Of a stretch of DNA of 64,000 nucleotides, positions 32,593 through 40,593 are shown in pieces. Positions within the stretch are counted from its first letter, which is position 1. Every line of letters starts with the position of its first letter. Source of the DNA: Pseudodesulfovibrio senegalensis. Its GTDB lineage: Bacteria > Desulfobacterota > Desulfovibrionia > Desulfovibrionales > Desulfovibrionaceae. A program made the translations under genes and the position numbers. The stretch lies in assembly GCF_008830225.1 (NCBI RefSeq), contig NZ_WAIE01000004.1, positions 1 through 64,000 of the forward strand, read 5' to 3'. The notes under the pieces were generated by a model. The model was not told where the DNA came from and did no database searches. It saw only the letters and a list, made by a program, of their open reading frames with translations.

Positions 32593-33420
32593 TCAGATGG
32601 TGTCCGCAAATGTTGCTTCCATGCGCCGGAAGATGCGCAGCCCCGTGAACAGCAGGGCAAGGGACACGGCCGCGGAGATGATCAGGCCCGGCAGGTACGG
32701 CAGGTCCGTGCCCAGAATGGCCCAGCGGAACCCGTCGATGACTCCGGCCATGGGATTCAGGTAATAGGCGGCGCGCCACGCCTGCGGCACCACCGCGCTG
32801 GAAAAGCCCACGGGCGAGACATACATGCCCAGCTGGATGATAAAGGGCACGATGTAGCGGAAGTCGCGGTAGGTCACGTTCAGGGCGCACAATGCCAGTC
32901 CCGCGCCCAAAGTGGTCACGGCCGCGGGCAGGACCAGCGCGGGCAGCAGCAGCATGCGCCACGAGGGCGCGAACCCGTAGCCCAGCATGAGCAGGGCCAG
33001 CACCATGAGCGAAAGAATCATGTCCGCCGCGTTGACCAGAATGGATGATGCGGGCAGCAGCATGCGCGGGAACCAGACCTTGGAGACCATGGGCGCGTTG
33101 CTGACGAGGCTGTTGCCCGCGTCGGACAGGCCCGAGGCAAAGAACTGCCACGGCAGCATGGCCGCGAAGACCATGATGGGATAGGGCGTGTTTCCGTCGC
33201 TGGGCAGCCCGGCCAGCCGGCCGAAGACCACGCTGAAAACCATCATTGCCAGCACGGGGCGCAGCACGGCCCAGGCAATGCCGATGGCGGTCTGCTTGTA
33301 GCGCACCAGCAGGTCGCGCCAGGCCAGAAAGAAAAACAGCTCGCGGTAGCGCAGCATGTCCTGCCAGTAGTGGCGTGCGCCCTGTCCGGCGCGGATCACG
33401 GTTTCGTGGCGGCAGTCCAT
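32593..33420 (-). CDS. wzm: Polysaccharide ABC exporter permease (Wzm type)
   Basis: A 275-residue ABC-2 permease with six predicted membrane helices. The cytosolic N-terminal helix RYRELFFFLAWRDLLVRYKQT, the first helix following VLRPVLAMMVFSVVFGRLAGLP, and the PMVSKVWFPRMLLPASS gate segment near residue 108 are typical of Wzm/TagG exporters. It acts with Wzt to move undecaprenyl-linked glycan across the inner membrane. The start ATG at 33420 follows the regulator stop by 1 bp. Confidence 0.93.
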   Translation of the reverse strand: MDCRHETVIRAGQGARHYWQDMLRYRELFFFLAWRDLLVRYKQTAIGIAWAVLRPVLAMMVFSVVFGRLAGLPSDGNTPYPIMVFAAMLPWQFFASGLSDAGNSLVSNAPMVSKVWFPRMLLPASSILVNAADMILSLMVLALLMLGYGFAPSWRMLLLPALVLPAAVTTLGAGLALCALNVTYRDFRYIVPFIIQLGMYVSPVGFSSAVVPQAWRAAYYLNPMAGVIDGFRWAILGTDLPYLPGLIISAAVSLALLFTGLRIFRRMEATFADTI

Positions 33421-33421
33421 G

Positions 33422-33946
33422 TCAGACCACCTTCCATGTGGGGCGGTTGTCGAATATGTTCCTGTCCTGCTCGAACTCGTCCGCGCTCAGGGTCATGGTG
33501 CGTATCTTGCGGTTGATCTTTTTTTCGGTGATGCGACGCAGGTTTTCCAGCCGCTCGCGGTCGATGTCGCCCACCACCAGCAGGTCGATGATGCCGGAAT
33601 CCCGGCCCTGTGCGTAATCGTCCAGAATGTAGACCGCCTCGACCCGACCCAGCGAAATCATGATTTCGTCCACCAGCCTGTCGATGCCCAGGGTCTTGCG
33701 CACCATGGAGCTGATTTCCGGGAAAAACGGATGATTGGTGTTGGCCCGGAAATAGATGGAGCGTCCGCTTTGTTCCTTTTCGAGGTATCCGGCGTTGCTC
33801 AGGCTGTCCAGTTCGCCCTTGATGGCGTTGGGCGAGACCTTGAATTCCGAAGCCAGCTCCCGCAGGTAGCAGGAAACCTGCGGGTTCAGGAACAGCTTCA
33901 TGAGCAGCTTGATGCGTGTCTTGGAGGTGAATAGTTGGGTCAGCAT
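33422..33946 (-). CDS. Winged-helix regulator with degenerate nucleotidyltransferase domain
   Basis: A 174-residue protein. Residues 1-75 are an ArsR-like winged helix (CYLRELASEFKVSPNAIKGELDSLSNAGYL). The C-terminal half resembles a minimal nucleotidyltransferase (MNT) fold, but the usual GS-x10-DxD core is altered to DDYAQGRDSGIIDLLVVGDID, with the GS replaced by DD, so catalysis is doubtful. It heads the glycan export operon after a terminator and probably regulates it. ATG at 33946 is the first Met at the winged-helix start; earlier in-frame Met codons lie in the terminator region. Confidence 0.75.
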   Translation of the reverse strand: MLTQLFTSKTRIKLLMKLFLNPQVSCYLRELASEFKVSPNAIKGELDSLSNAGYLEKEQSGRSIYFRANTNHPFFPEISSMVRKTLGIDRLVDEIMISLGRVEAVYILDDYAQGRDSGIIDLLVVGDIDRERLENLRRITEKKINRKIRTMTLSADEFEQDRNIFDNRPTWKVV

Positions 33947-33953
33947 GGTGGTT

Positions 33954-33982
33954 TCGTACAAAAAAACTGAACGAAGTGTCAA
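33954..33982 (-). promoter_or_regulatory. Possible promoter of the glycan export operon
   Basis: On the minus strand, TTGACA (33982-33977) is followed 17 bp later by GTACGA, a poor -10. It lies between the terminator at 33990 and the ATG at 33946. Confidence 0.35.
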
Positions 33983-33989
33983 TGTGTGC

Positions 33990-34019
33990 AAAAGGGCCGA
34001 TGCGAATACGCACCGGCCC
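33990..34019 (-). terminator. Terminator after the 85-residue gene
   Basis: Read on the minus strand: GGGCCGGTGCG, loop TATT, CGCATCGGCCC (one G-U pair), then TTTT. It separates the YkgJ pair from the glycan export operon. Confidence 0.8.
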
Positions 34020-34048
34020 GGAAAAGCGGAAGCCATGTGCCGGGAGCT

Positions 34049-34306
34049 CTAGCCCTCGGACAGCAGTTTCTTGGCTATGTCGAGATCGTAGAGGGCCAGC
34101 GGGTTGCGGTCCGTGCCGCGTTCCCGGTACTTGGCCGCGGCCATTTCAATGACCTCGTAGGGCAGCCACTGGTGTTTTTCCCATGTTTCCGGGTGTATGG
34201 GATTCCAGAGCCGGAATTCCACGGCGCCGTTGTTGTCGCGCACATACATGCGGGTTTCCGGGTCCTGCAGGGACGGAGTGTAATAGATGCCGCGTTCGTC
34301 CTTCAT
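34049..34306 (-). CDS. Small conserved-looking protein of unknown function
   Basis: 85 residues, soluble, with a Tyr/Trp-rich middle (FRLWNPIHPETWEKHQWLPYEVIEMAAAKY). No domain is recognised. ATG at 34306 has GAGG 8 bp upstream. It follows the YkgJ-family gene by 7 bp and shares its transcription unit, ending at the terminator 34019-33990. The coding quality is convincing but function cannot be assigned. Confidence 0.7.
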   Translation of the reverse strand: MKDERGIYYTPSLQDPETRMYVRDNNGAVEFRLWNPIHPETWEKHQWLPYEVIEMAAAKYRERGTDRNPLALYDLDIAKKLLSEG

Positions 34307-34313
34307 GCTTGCC

Positions 34314-34994
34314 TCACTTGGATATTTTGCGGAACGCCAGGCGTCCGTTTTTTTCAATGGTCACGGCCGTGGCGAACTGGCGCAGCAGGGCGCGGGCCGG
34401 ACGGCCGAGAATGAAGTCCATGGCCCCGGCGTCCATGCCGCTGCGCTCCGGGATCAGCTTGCGCATCTCATCGTCGTAGCGGACCATGGTTTCCAGTTCC
34501 GCGGCGGCCTCGTCGTCGCCCGTTGCCGCCGGGGTGGCCAGTTCCGCCAGCCGTCTGGGCGGACATTGCCGGTCGTGCTCGTCGATCAGTTCCAGCAGGG
34601 GGTGCCCCTCGGGGATCAGGTGCCTGCGGGTGACGTGCTCGTGGGCGTGGACTTCTTCCAGCGCGGTGAGATCGTGGCAGTCCAGCGCACGGCATTCCGC
34701 TGGCCGGTGTTCATATATGGTACAGTGTCCGGCCTGTTCGCTGAAGAAGATGCAGGTCCACGAGCCGCCTGTGCCCTTGAGCTTGACGAATTCGCCGTCA
34801 ATGGGCGCGAAGCGGTTGCGAAGCTGGTCGTAGGCGTACTCGCCGCTGCGGATGGTGACCATGTGCTCAAGACCCGGGCCAACGCCAGAGCGTATGATTT
34901 CCAGATCTTCCACATGCAGGGAAGGGCCGCCGCTGCGACAGCAGTCGCCGCAGCAGGTACAGGATTGTTCTTGTTCCGGTATCGTTTTCTTCAT
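34314..34994 (-). CDS. YkgJ-family cysteine cluster protein
   Basis: A 226-residue protein of the YkgJ (CxxCxxCC) zinc/iron-cluster family. The N-terminal CTCCGDCCRSGGPSL carries the cluster, and the later CIFFSEQAGHCTIYEHRPAECRALDC region (about 80-106) completes the Cys set, as in other members. Biochemical roles are poorly defined. The C-terminal ~100 residues are polar and helical. It is transcribed divergently from dsrA, with 366 bp between the starts. Confidence 0.85.
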   Translation of the reverse strand: MKKTIPEQEQSCTCCGDCCRSGGPSLHVEDLEIIRSGVGPGLEHMVTIRSGEYAYDQLRNRFAPIDGEFVKLKGTGGSWTCIFFSEQAGHCTIYEHRPAECRALDCHDLTALEEVHAHEHVTRRHLIPEGHPLLELIDEHDRQCPPRRLAELATPAATGDDEAAAELETMVRYDDEMRKLIPERSGMDAGAMDFILGRPARALLRQFATAVTIEKNGRLAFRKISK

Positions 34995-35162
34995 GTGGGC
35001 TTGATAGGGTACCTGTTTTGGGGTATCGGATAACTATCCGGGCTCCGTGAGCTCGGAACAGGGCTGAGATACTCTGCATGGGCCCCAAAAGCAAGCCCCC
35101 CACGGTTGCGGGCGTGGCGGGAATCCCCCTTTGAACTGAGGGGTTTCCCGGGGTTTTGGGGG

Positions 35163-35191
35163 TTGACATGTTTGAGCATTGTCCATTACAT
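35163..35191 (+). promoter_or_regulatory. Putative dsrAB promoter
   Basis: TTGACA at 35163-35168 and TTACAT at 35186-35191 are 17 bp apart. This gives a leader of roughly 160 nt, which contains a small ACCGG/CCGGT hairpin near 35310. The rest of the 34995-35360 gap holds no gene; CCCC/GGGG-type hairpins lie near 35120. Confidence 0.6.
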
Positions 35192-35360
35192 TGGGCACCC
35201 TGCGTAACTAACGAATATGAGGGGTAAATTCCCGTATTCGTGACTTATTTACGTTTGGAGGAAAGGCGTCCGGGAAAGGCCGGCCCTGTTTGGGGTCTGA
35301 TTTCACCGGGCGGATACCGGTTGATGGCAACATCTTAATCAAACAATGGAGGTTAAGGGA

Positions 35361-36680
35361 ATGGCGAAACACAAAACTCCTCTGTTGGACCAGCTGGAAA
35401 GCGGCCCGTGGCCCAGCTTTGTGTCCGACATCAAACAGGAGGCCGAATCTCGCGCCAAGAACGAGAAAGGTCTGGATTACCAGATTCCCGCTGACTGCCC
35501 GGAAGATCTTCTCGGCGTGCTGGAATTGTCCTACAATGATGGTGAAACTCACTGGAAGCACGGCGGCATCGTCGGCGTGTTCGGTTACGGCGGCGGCGTT
35601 ATCGGTCGTTACTGTGACCAGCCCGAACAGTTCCCCGGCGTGGCTCACTTCCACACCATTCGTGTGGCACAGCCTTCCGGTAAGTTCTACACCACGAAGT
35701 TCCTGCGCGACGTTTGCGACCTGTGGGATCTCCGTGGCTCTGGTCTGACCAACATGCATGGCGCCACCGGCGACATCGTTTTGCTCGGCACCCAGACCCC
35801 GCAGCTCGAAGAAATCTTCTTCGAACTGACCCACAACCTGAACAACGACCTCGGTGGTTCCGGTTCCAACCTGCGTACCCCGGCTGCTTGCATGGGCATG
35901 TCCCGCTGCGAATACGCCTGTTACGACTCTCAGGAACTGTGCTACAACCTGACTCAGGAATATCAGGACGAACTGCACCGTCCCGCATTCCCGTACAAGT
36001 TCAAGTTTAAATTCGACGCTTGCCCGAACGGTTGCGTGGCCGCTATCGCCCGTTCCGACCTTTCCTTCCTCGGTACCTGGCGCGACAACATCCGCGTTGA
36101 CCAGGAAGCCGTGGCTGCCTACGTGGGTGGCGAAATCGCTCCCAACGCCGGCGCACACGCCGGTCGCGACTGGGGCAAGTTCGACATCGTCAAGGAAGTC
36201 GTGGACCTGTGCCCCTCCAACGCAATCTCCTACGAAGGTGGCAAGCTGTCCATCAACGACAAGGAATGCGTCCGTTGCATGCACTGCATCAACACCATGC
36301 CGCGCGCCCTGCGCATCGGTGAAGACACCGGTTGTTCCATCCTCTGTGGCGCAAAGGCCCCGATCCTCGACGGCCCGCAGATGGGTTCCCTGCTCGTTCC
36401 GTTCATCGAAGTGAACAAGGACGACGACTACCAGGCCATCAAGGACGTCATCGAAGGCGTTTGGGACTGGTGGATGGAAGAAGGCAAGAACCGTGAGCGT
36501 GTCGGTGAAACCATGAAGCGCCTCGGCTTTGGCGCCCTGGTGCGGGCCGCAGGCGTGCCCATCGACGCACGTCAGGTTCAGGAACCGCGTCACAACCCCT
36601 ACATCTTCTGGAAAGCGGAAGAGGTTGAAGGCGGTTGGGAACGCAGCATCGACGACTTCCGCAAACGCCACCAGCGCTAA
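35361..36680 (+). CDS. dsrA: Dissimilatory sulfite reductase subunit alpha
   Basis: A 439-residue DsrA, the catalytic siroheme subunit family of dissimilatory sulfite reductase, which reduces sulfite to DsrC-bound sulfur in the cytosol. Cys177 and Cys183 (CMGMSRC) and the CPNGC pair near 221-225 bind the siroheme-linked [4Fe-4S] cluster. A ferredoxin insert follows with CPSNAI and CVRCMHCINTMP. The length matches Desulfovibrio DsrA. GGAGG is 8 bp upstream of ATG 35361. It is followed 15 bp later by dsrB. The codon choice is very regular, as for a highly expressed gene. Confidence 0.99.
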   Translation: MAKHKTPLLDQLESGPWPSFVSDIKQEAESRAKNEKGLDYQIPADCPEDLLGVLELSYNDGETHWKHGGIVGVFGYGGGVIGRYCDQPEQFPGVAHFHTIRVAQPSGKFYTTKFLRDVCDLWDLRGSGLTNMHGATGDIVLLGTQTPQLEEIFFELTHNLNNDLGGSGSNLRTPAACMGMSRCEYACYDSQELCYNLTQEYQDELHRPAFPYKFKFKFDACPNGCVAAIARSDLSFLGTWRDNIRVDQEAVAAYVGGEIAPNAGAHAGRDWGKFDIVKEVVDLCPSNAISYEGGKLSINDKECVRCMHCINTMPRALRIGEDTGCSILCGAKAPILDGPQMGSLLVPFIEVNKDDDYQAIKDVIEGVWDWWMEEGKNRERVGETMKRLGFGALVRAAGVPIDARQVQEPRHNPYIFWKAEEVEGGWERSIDDFRKRHQR

Positions 36681-36695
36681 AAGGGGGAAACTGAT

Positions 36696-37841
36696 ATGGC
36701 TTTTATCTCTTCTGGATACAATCCCGAAAAACCGATGGAAAACCGGATCACGGACATCGGGCCTCAGCACTTCACCGAGTTCCTCCAGCCGGTTATCAAG
36801 AAGAACTTCGGTAAATGGCTTTACCACGAAATCCTGGAAGCGGGCGTGCTCAAGCACGTTGCCGAGTCCGGCGACGCCGTGTACACCGTCCGTTGCGGTA
36901 CTGCCCGTCTGATGACGGTCACGCACATCCGTGAAATCTGCGACATCGCAGACGAATGGTGCGGAGGCTACCTGCGCTTCACCACTCGTAACAACATCGA
37001 GTTCATGCTCGAGGACGAGGCCAAGGCTCTGGAACTGAAAAAGTTCCTCAACGGCCAGAAGTTCTCCGGCGGTTCCATCAAGTTCCCGGTCGGCGGCACC
37101 GGTGCCGGCGTTACCAACATCGTCCACACCCAGGGTTGGGTTCACTGCCACACCCCGGCTACCGACGCTTCCGGTACCGTCAAGGCTACCATGGACGCCG
37201 TGTTCGATCAGTTCACCGACATGAAGCTGCCCGCCCCGGTGCGCATCTCCATGGCCTGCTGCCTGAATATGTGTGGCGCGGTTCACTGCTCTGATATCGC
37301 TATCCTCGGTATCCACCGCAAGCCGCCCATCATCGACCACAAGTACCTGGACAACCTGTGCGAAATCCCGCTGGCCGTGGCTGCATGCCCCACCGGCGCC
37401 GTTCGCCCGTCCAAGGTTGAAATCGACGGTGAGACCTACAAGACCGTCGCCATCAAGGAAGAACGCTGCATGTTCTGCGGCAACTGCTATACCATGTGCC
37501 CCTCCCTGCCCCTGGCAGACAAGGAAGGCGACGGTATCGCCCTGATGGTTGGTGGTAAGGTTTCCAACCGCATCACCAAGCCCGCGTTCTCCAAGGTCGT
37601 GGTTCCGTTCATCCCGAACAACCCGCCCCGTTGGCCCGAGATGACCGATGTCATCACCCGCATCCTGAATGCGTACTCCGAAGGTGCCAACAAGTACGAA
37701 CGTCTGGGTGACTGGGCCGCACGTATCGGTTGGGAACGCTTCTTCGAAGTGTGTGATCTCGAGTTCACCGAACACCTGATCGACGACTTCCGCGATCCCG
37801 CCTACTACACCTGGCGTCAGACCACTCAGTTCAAGTGGTAG
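36696..37841 (+). CDS. dsrB: Dissimilatory sulfite reductase subunit beta
   Basis: A 381-residue DsrB, the length seen in Desulfovibrio. It pairs with DsrA as an alpha2beta2 enzyme. Cluster cysteines appear in [23 protein letters not shown] order (shown here as [15 protein letters not shown] near residue 188), and the ferredoxin domain has CPTGAV and [16 protein letters not shown] near 258. AAAGGGGG precedes the ATG. A strong hairpin separates it from dsrD. Confidence 0.99.
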   Translation: MAFISSGYNPEKPMENRITDIGPQHFTEFLQPVIKKNFGKWLYHEILEAGVLKHVAESGDAVYTVRCGTARLMTVTHIREICDIADEWCGGYLRFTTRNNIEFMLEDEAKALELKKFLNGQKFSGGSIKFPVGGTGAGVTNIVHTQGWVHCHTPATDASGTVKATMDAVFDQFTDMKLPAPVRISMACCLNMCGAVHCSDIAILGIHRKPPIIDHKYLDNLCEIPLAVAACPTGAVRPSKVEIDGETYKTVAIKEERCMFCGNCYTMCPSLPLADKEGDGIALMVGGKVSNRITKPAFSKVVVPFIPNNPPRWPEMTDVITRILNAYSEGANKYERLGDWAARIGWERFFEVCDLEFTEHLIDDFRDPAYYTWRQTTQFKW

Positions 37842-37857
37842 AAGACGAGTAATTATT

Positions 37858-37883
37858 GGGGTGCGGCGATTGTGCCGCACCCC
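37858..37883 (+). promoter_or_regulatory. Intercistronic hairpin between dsrB and dsrD
   Basis: A perfect 10-bp stem GGGGTGCGGC/GCCGCACCCC with loop GATTGT is followed only by ATTTT. It could stabilise the dsrAB message or reduce read-through into dsrD. It lies 25 bp before the dsrD start. Confidence 0.7.
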
Positions 37884-37907
37884 ATTTTCAACGAGAAGGA
37901 GTCAGAT

Positions 37908-38153
37908 ATGCCTCTCGATGTAGAACAGGCGAAAAAAGAAATTCTGGATTTCTGCGAAAGCAAGTCCAAATCCAAGTCCAAATTCTACTTCAACGACTTC
38001 ACCAAGCTCTTTCCGGATGCGAAAGCCCGCGAAGTCAAGAAGATTTTGACCGCTCTGGTCAACGAAGAAAAGATCGTGTTCTGGTCTTCCGGCAGCACGA
38101 CCATGTACGGCCTGGCTGGCGCTGGAAAGCAGGCTGCCGCCGAGGGTGAATAG
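37908..38153 (+). CDS. dsrD: DsrD, dissimilatory sulfite reductase activator
   Basis: An 81-residue winged-helix protein, FDFT-type core: FYFNDFTKLFPDAKAREVKKILTALV with EKIVFWSSGSTTMYGL. DsrD is reported to be an allosteric activator of DsrAB and is not a DNA regulator. The lysine/serine-rich KSKSKSKF stretch precedes the core. GAAGGAG lies before ATG 37908. Its position directly after dsrAB is standard for Desulfovibrio. Confidence 0.97.
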   Translation: MPLDVEQAKKEILDFCESKSKSKSKFYFNDFTKLFPDAKAREVKKILTALVNEEKIVFWSSGSTTMYGLAGAGKQAAAEGE

Positions 38154-38178
38154 CATTTCATCCGGCATTTGACGTCTG

Positions 38179-38214
38179 AAGCCTTGTCCCGTTGCGGGCA
38201 AGGCTTTTCTTTTT
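38179..38214 (+). terminator. Terminator after dsrD
   Basis: AAGCCTTG-(T)-CCCG, loop TTG, CGGG-CAAGGCTT, then TTCTTTTT. The next gene's ribosome site (AAGGA) starts immediately after, so some read-through is likely. Confidence 0.8.
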
Positions 38215-38229
38215 CAAGGATTGCGCATC

Positions 38230-39633
38230 GTGTCGAAATTTCCCCGCATCGTGGTGGCCGGGCTTTCCGGCGGAACCGGGAAAACCATCGTGTCGCTGGG
38301 CCTTGCCCGGGCGTGGACGCGCGGCGGCCGTATCGTGCAGCCCTTCAAGAAAGGGCCTGACTACATCGACGCCAACTGGCTCGGCCTTGCATCGGGACGG
38401 CCCTGCACCAACCTCGATCCCTATTTTCTGGATGCCGAGCGCATCCGCTCACTGTTTCAGCATCGCGCCGCATGCGCACAACTGAACCTTGTGGAAGGCA
38501 ATCGCGGGTTGTTCGACGGCATGGACGAATCCGGTTCCTGTTCCACGGCCGAACTGGCCCGCCAGTTGGATGCGCCCGTTGTGCTGGCCGTGGATTGCAC
38601 CAAGATGACCCGTACCATCGCCGCCATCGTTCAGGGTTGCGTTTCGCTGGAGCCGGGACTGCGTCTGGCCGGGGTCATCTGCAACAGGACTGCCGGCGAG
38701 CGGCACCGCAGCATCCTGCGCCGGAGCATCGAAACCCATACGGATGTTCCCGTGCTGGGAATGCTGCCCAAGCTCAAGGCCAATCCCATCCCCGAGAGGC
38801 ACATGGGGCTTGTGTCCGATCAGGAATACGAGGCGGGCCACTATGAAGGGCAGGCCCATGCGCTGGATGCCGTGGCGGACATGGCCGAAGAATGGCTCGA
38901 CATTGACGCGCTGACCTCAATCGCCGAACAGGTCCCGGAAATGGCGACCGCTTCACCCCTGTGGGCCGAACCCGCGCGGGAAAAGACCGTGCGCATCGGC
39001 TACGTGCATGATCAGGCCCTGTGGTTCTATTACCGGGAGAACCTTGAGGCCCTTGAACACGCCGGGGCCGAGCTGGTGCGCCTGAGTCTGCTGGACGAGA
39101 AACCGTGGCCCGAGCTGCACGGCCTGTATCTGGGCGGCGGCTTTCCCGAGACTTTTGCTCCGCAGTTGGCCGCCAATGGTGCCCGGCGCGAAAAGGTGGC
39201 GGCCATGTGCCGGTCCGGCATGCCCGTATACGCCGAATGCGGCGGGTTCATGTATCTCTGCCGCGAGTTGGAGTTCGAGGGCGACATGTATCCCATGGCC
39301 GGCGTCTTTCCGGTATCCACCACATTTTGCCCGAAGCCGCAGGGACTGGGCTACACCACCGCCGTTGTGGAGCAGGACAATTTGTTCCATCCCACGGGCG
39401 AATCGTATCGCGGACACGAATTTCATTATTCCCGCTGCGTGAGGAACAACGCCGAATCCATGGATTTCGCGGTGCGCATGGAGCGGGGCGCGGGCATGCA
39501 TGGCTGCATGGACGGGGCCGTGTTCCGGAATACATTTGCCGGGTACAACCATGTGCACGCCCTGGCCGTGCCGTGGTGGGCGCCCGCATTTGTTCGCGCT
39601 GCCGAACGGTTCAGGGCGGGCGGTGGCTGCTGA
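38230..39633 (+). CDS. dsrN: Cobyrinate a,c-diamide synthase homologue (probable siroheme amidase, DsrN)
   Basis: A 467-residue CbiA/CobB-type ATP-dependent amidotransferase. The DEAD-like N-terminal domain has the P-loop GLSGGTGKT (residues 10-18) and KKGPDYIDANW. The C-terminal glutaminase-like domain has the nucleophile Cys in YAECGGFMYL near 340 and a final His in NHVHALAVPWW. Next to dsrAB-dsrD this homologue is usually called DsrN and is thought to amidate siroheme for DsrAB; a role in cobalamin synthesis is the alternative. GTG at 38230 lies 10 bp after AAGGA, while TTG 38221 would be too close. Confidence 0.9.
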   Translation: MSKFPRIVVAGLSGGTGKTIVSLGLARAWTRGGRIVQPFKKGPDYIDANWLGLASGRPCTNLDPYFLDAERIRSLFQHRAACAQLNLVEGNRGLFDGMDESGSCSTAELARQLDAPVVLAVDCTKMTRTIAAIVQGCVSLEPGLRLAGVICNRTAGERHRSILRRSIETHTDVPVLGMLPKLKANPIPERHMGLVSDQEYEAGHYEGQAHALDAVADMAEEWLDIDALTSIAEQVPEMATASPLWAEPAREKTVRIGYVHDQALWFYYRENLEALEHAGAELVRLSLLDEKPWPELHGLYLGGGFPETFAPQLAANGARREKVAAMCRSGMPVYAECGGFMYLCRELEFEGDMYPMAGVFPVSTTFCPKPQGLGYTTAVVEQDNLFHPTGESYRGHEFHYSRCVRNNAESMDFAVRMERGAGMHGCMDGAVFRNTFAGYNHVHALAVPWWAPAFVRAAERFRAGGGC

Positions 39634-39731
39634 TCCGGGGACGCTGCGGCGCATGCCGTTGCCACGCGCAACAACCTCTGGTAGAGCCTTGGGGGTCCCG
39701 TTGAGGGAAATATACGTACAAGGAGACTTAC

Positions 39732-40223
39732 ATGATCAAGCTTGAAACCAGCATGGGTGATATCGTCCTGGAACTGGACGAGGAAAAGGCACCGAAATCC
39801 GCTGCCAATTTCCTGCAATATGTTGAAGAGGGTTTTTACGACGGCACCATTTTTCATCGCGTCATCGACGGATTCATGGTCCAGGGCGGCGGCATGGAAA
39901 GCGACATGAGCCAGAAGACCACTCGCGATCCCATCGAGAACGAAGCCAACAACGGACTCAAGAACGACAAGTACACCGTGGCCATGGCCCGCACCATGGA
40001 TCCCCATTCCGCCACGGCCCAGTTTTTCATCAACGTGCAGGACAACGGCTTCCTGAACCACACGGCCGAGACCCCGCAGGGTTGGGGGTATGCCGTGTTC
40101 GGCAAGGTGGTCGAAGGTTTCGACGTTGTGGACAAGATCAAGGCCGTGCAGACCGGCACCTTCGGTTTTCACGAGAACGTGCCCACCGAGCCTGTTTCCA
40201 TCGTCAAGGCTACCGTGATCTAG
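39732..40223 (+). CDS. ppiB: Cyclophilin-type peptidyl-prolyl isomerase
   Basis: A 163-residue cytosolic cyclophilin with the active-site blocks [16 protein letters not shown] (residues 38-53), [17 protein letters not shown] near 83-100 and the [22 protein letters not shown] stretch. It has no signal peptide, so it acts as PpiB-type proline isomerase in the cytosol. AAGGAG lies 7 bp upstream. A strong terminator follows. Confidence 0.96.
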   Translation: MIKLETSMGDIVLELDEEKAPKSAANFLQYVEEGFYDGTIFHRVIDGFMVQGGGMESDMSQKTTRDPIENEANNGLKNDKYTVAMARTMDPHSATAQFFINVQDNGFLNHTAETPQGWGYAVFGKVVEGFDVVDKIKAVQTGTFGFHENVPTEPVSIVKATVI

Positions 40224-40244
40224 TTTTTGCCAACGAGTATTTGG

Positions 40245-40271
40245 AGGCCGCCTTTGGGCGGCCTTTTTTTT
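40245..40271 (+). terminator. Terminator of ppiB
   Basis: AGGCCGCC-TTTG-GGCGGCCT followed by T8. Confidence 0.92.
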
Positions 40272-40360
40272 GCGCGGGGGAATCTTCCGGGAAAAAGGTT
40301 CCCCCGCGCGCTCCCCACTCCAAAGCCTTTTGTCTGCCTGTGAATGATCGCATCATTCAC
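40272..40360. repeat. Two inverted repeats downstream of ppiB
   Basis: GCGCGGGGGAA (40272-40282) pairs with TTCCCCCGCGC (40299-40309), and GTGAATGAT (40340-40348) pairs with ATCATTCAC (40352-40360). Neither has a T-tract. The rest of the 40224-40593 gap shows no gene or clear promoter. Confidence 0.6.
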
Positions 40361-40593
40361 GGGCGTGTTTGGTAGTGGGGCTGCGGGTGGGGCAGAAAGT
40401 GTCGGAAGCAGGGTGGGAGGGGGCTGACGGTGGCCTTATGAGGAGAGCCGGGAAAGGAAAACGCAGGATTGGAAAGGGGGAGGCCCTTTTGGCGGCATGG
40501 TGACGTCATGTGGCGGATATTGACCCATGGACCCGGGTAATATACCGTGCGCCAGACTGCCATTGGCGGTCCAAATCACGCAAGGAAGATGGA

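Noticed and set aside
35208-37880. Long minus-strand open frame (890 codons) antisense to dsrA-dsrB
   Set aside because: It is a by-product of the strongly biased codon use of dsrAB. It has no Shine-Dalgarno and no recognisable domain, while the plus-strand frames encode complete, well-known proteins.
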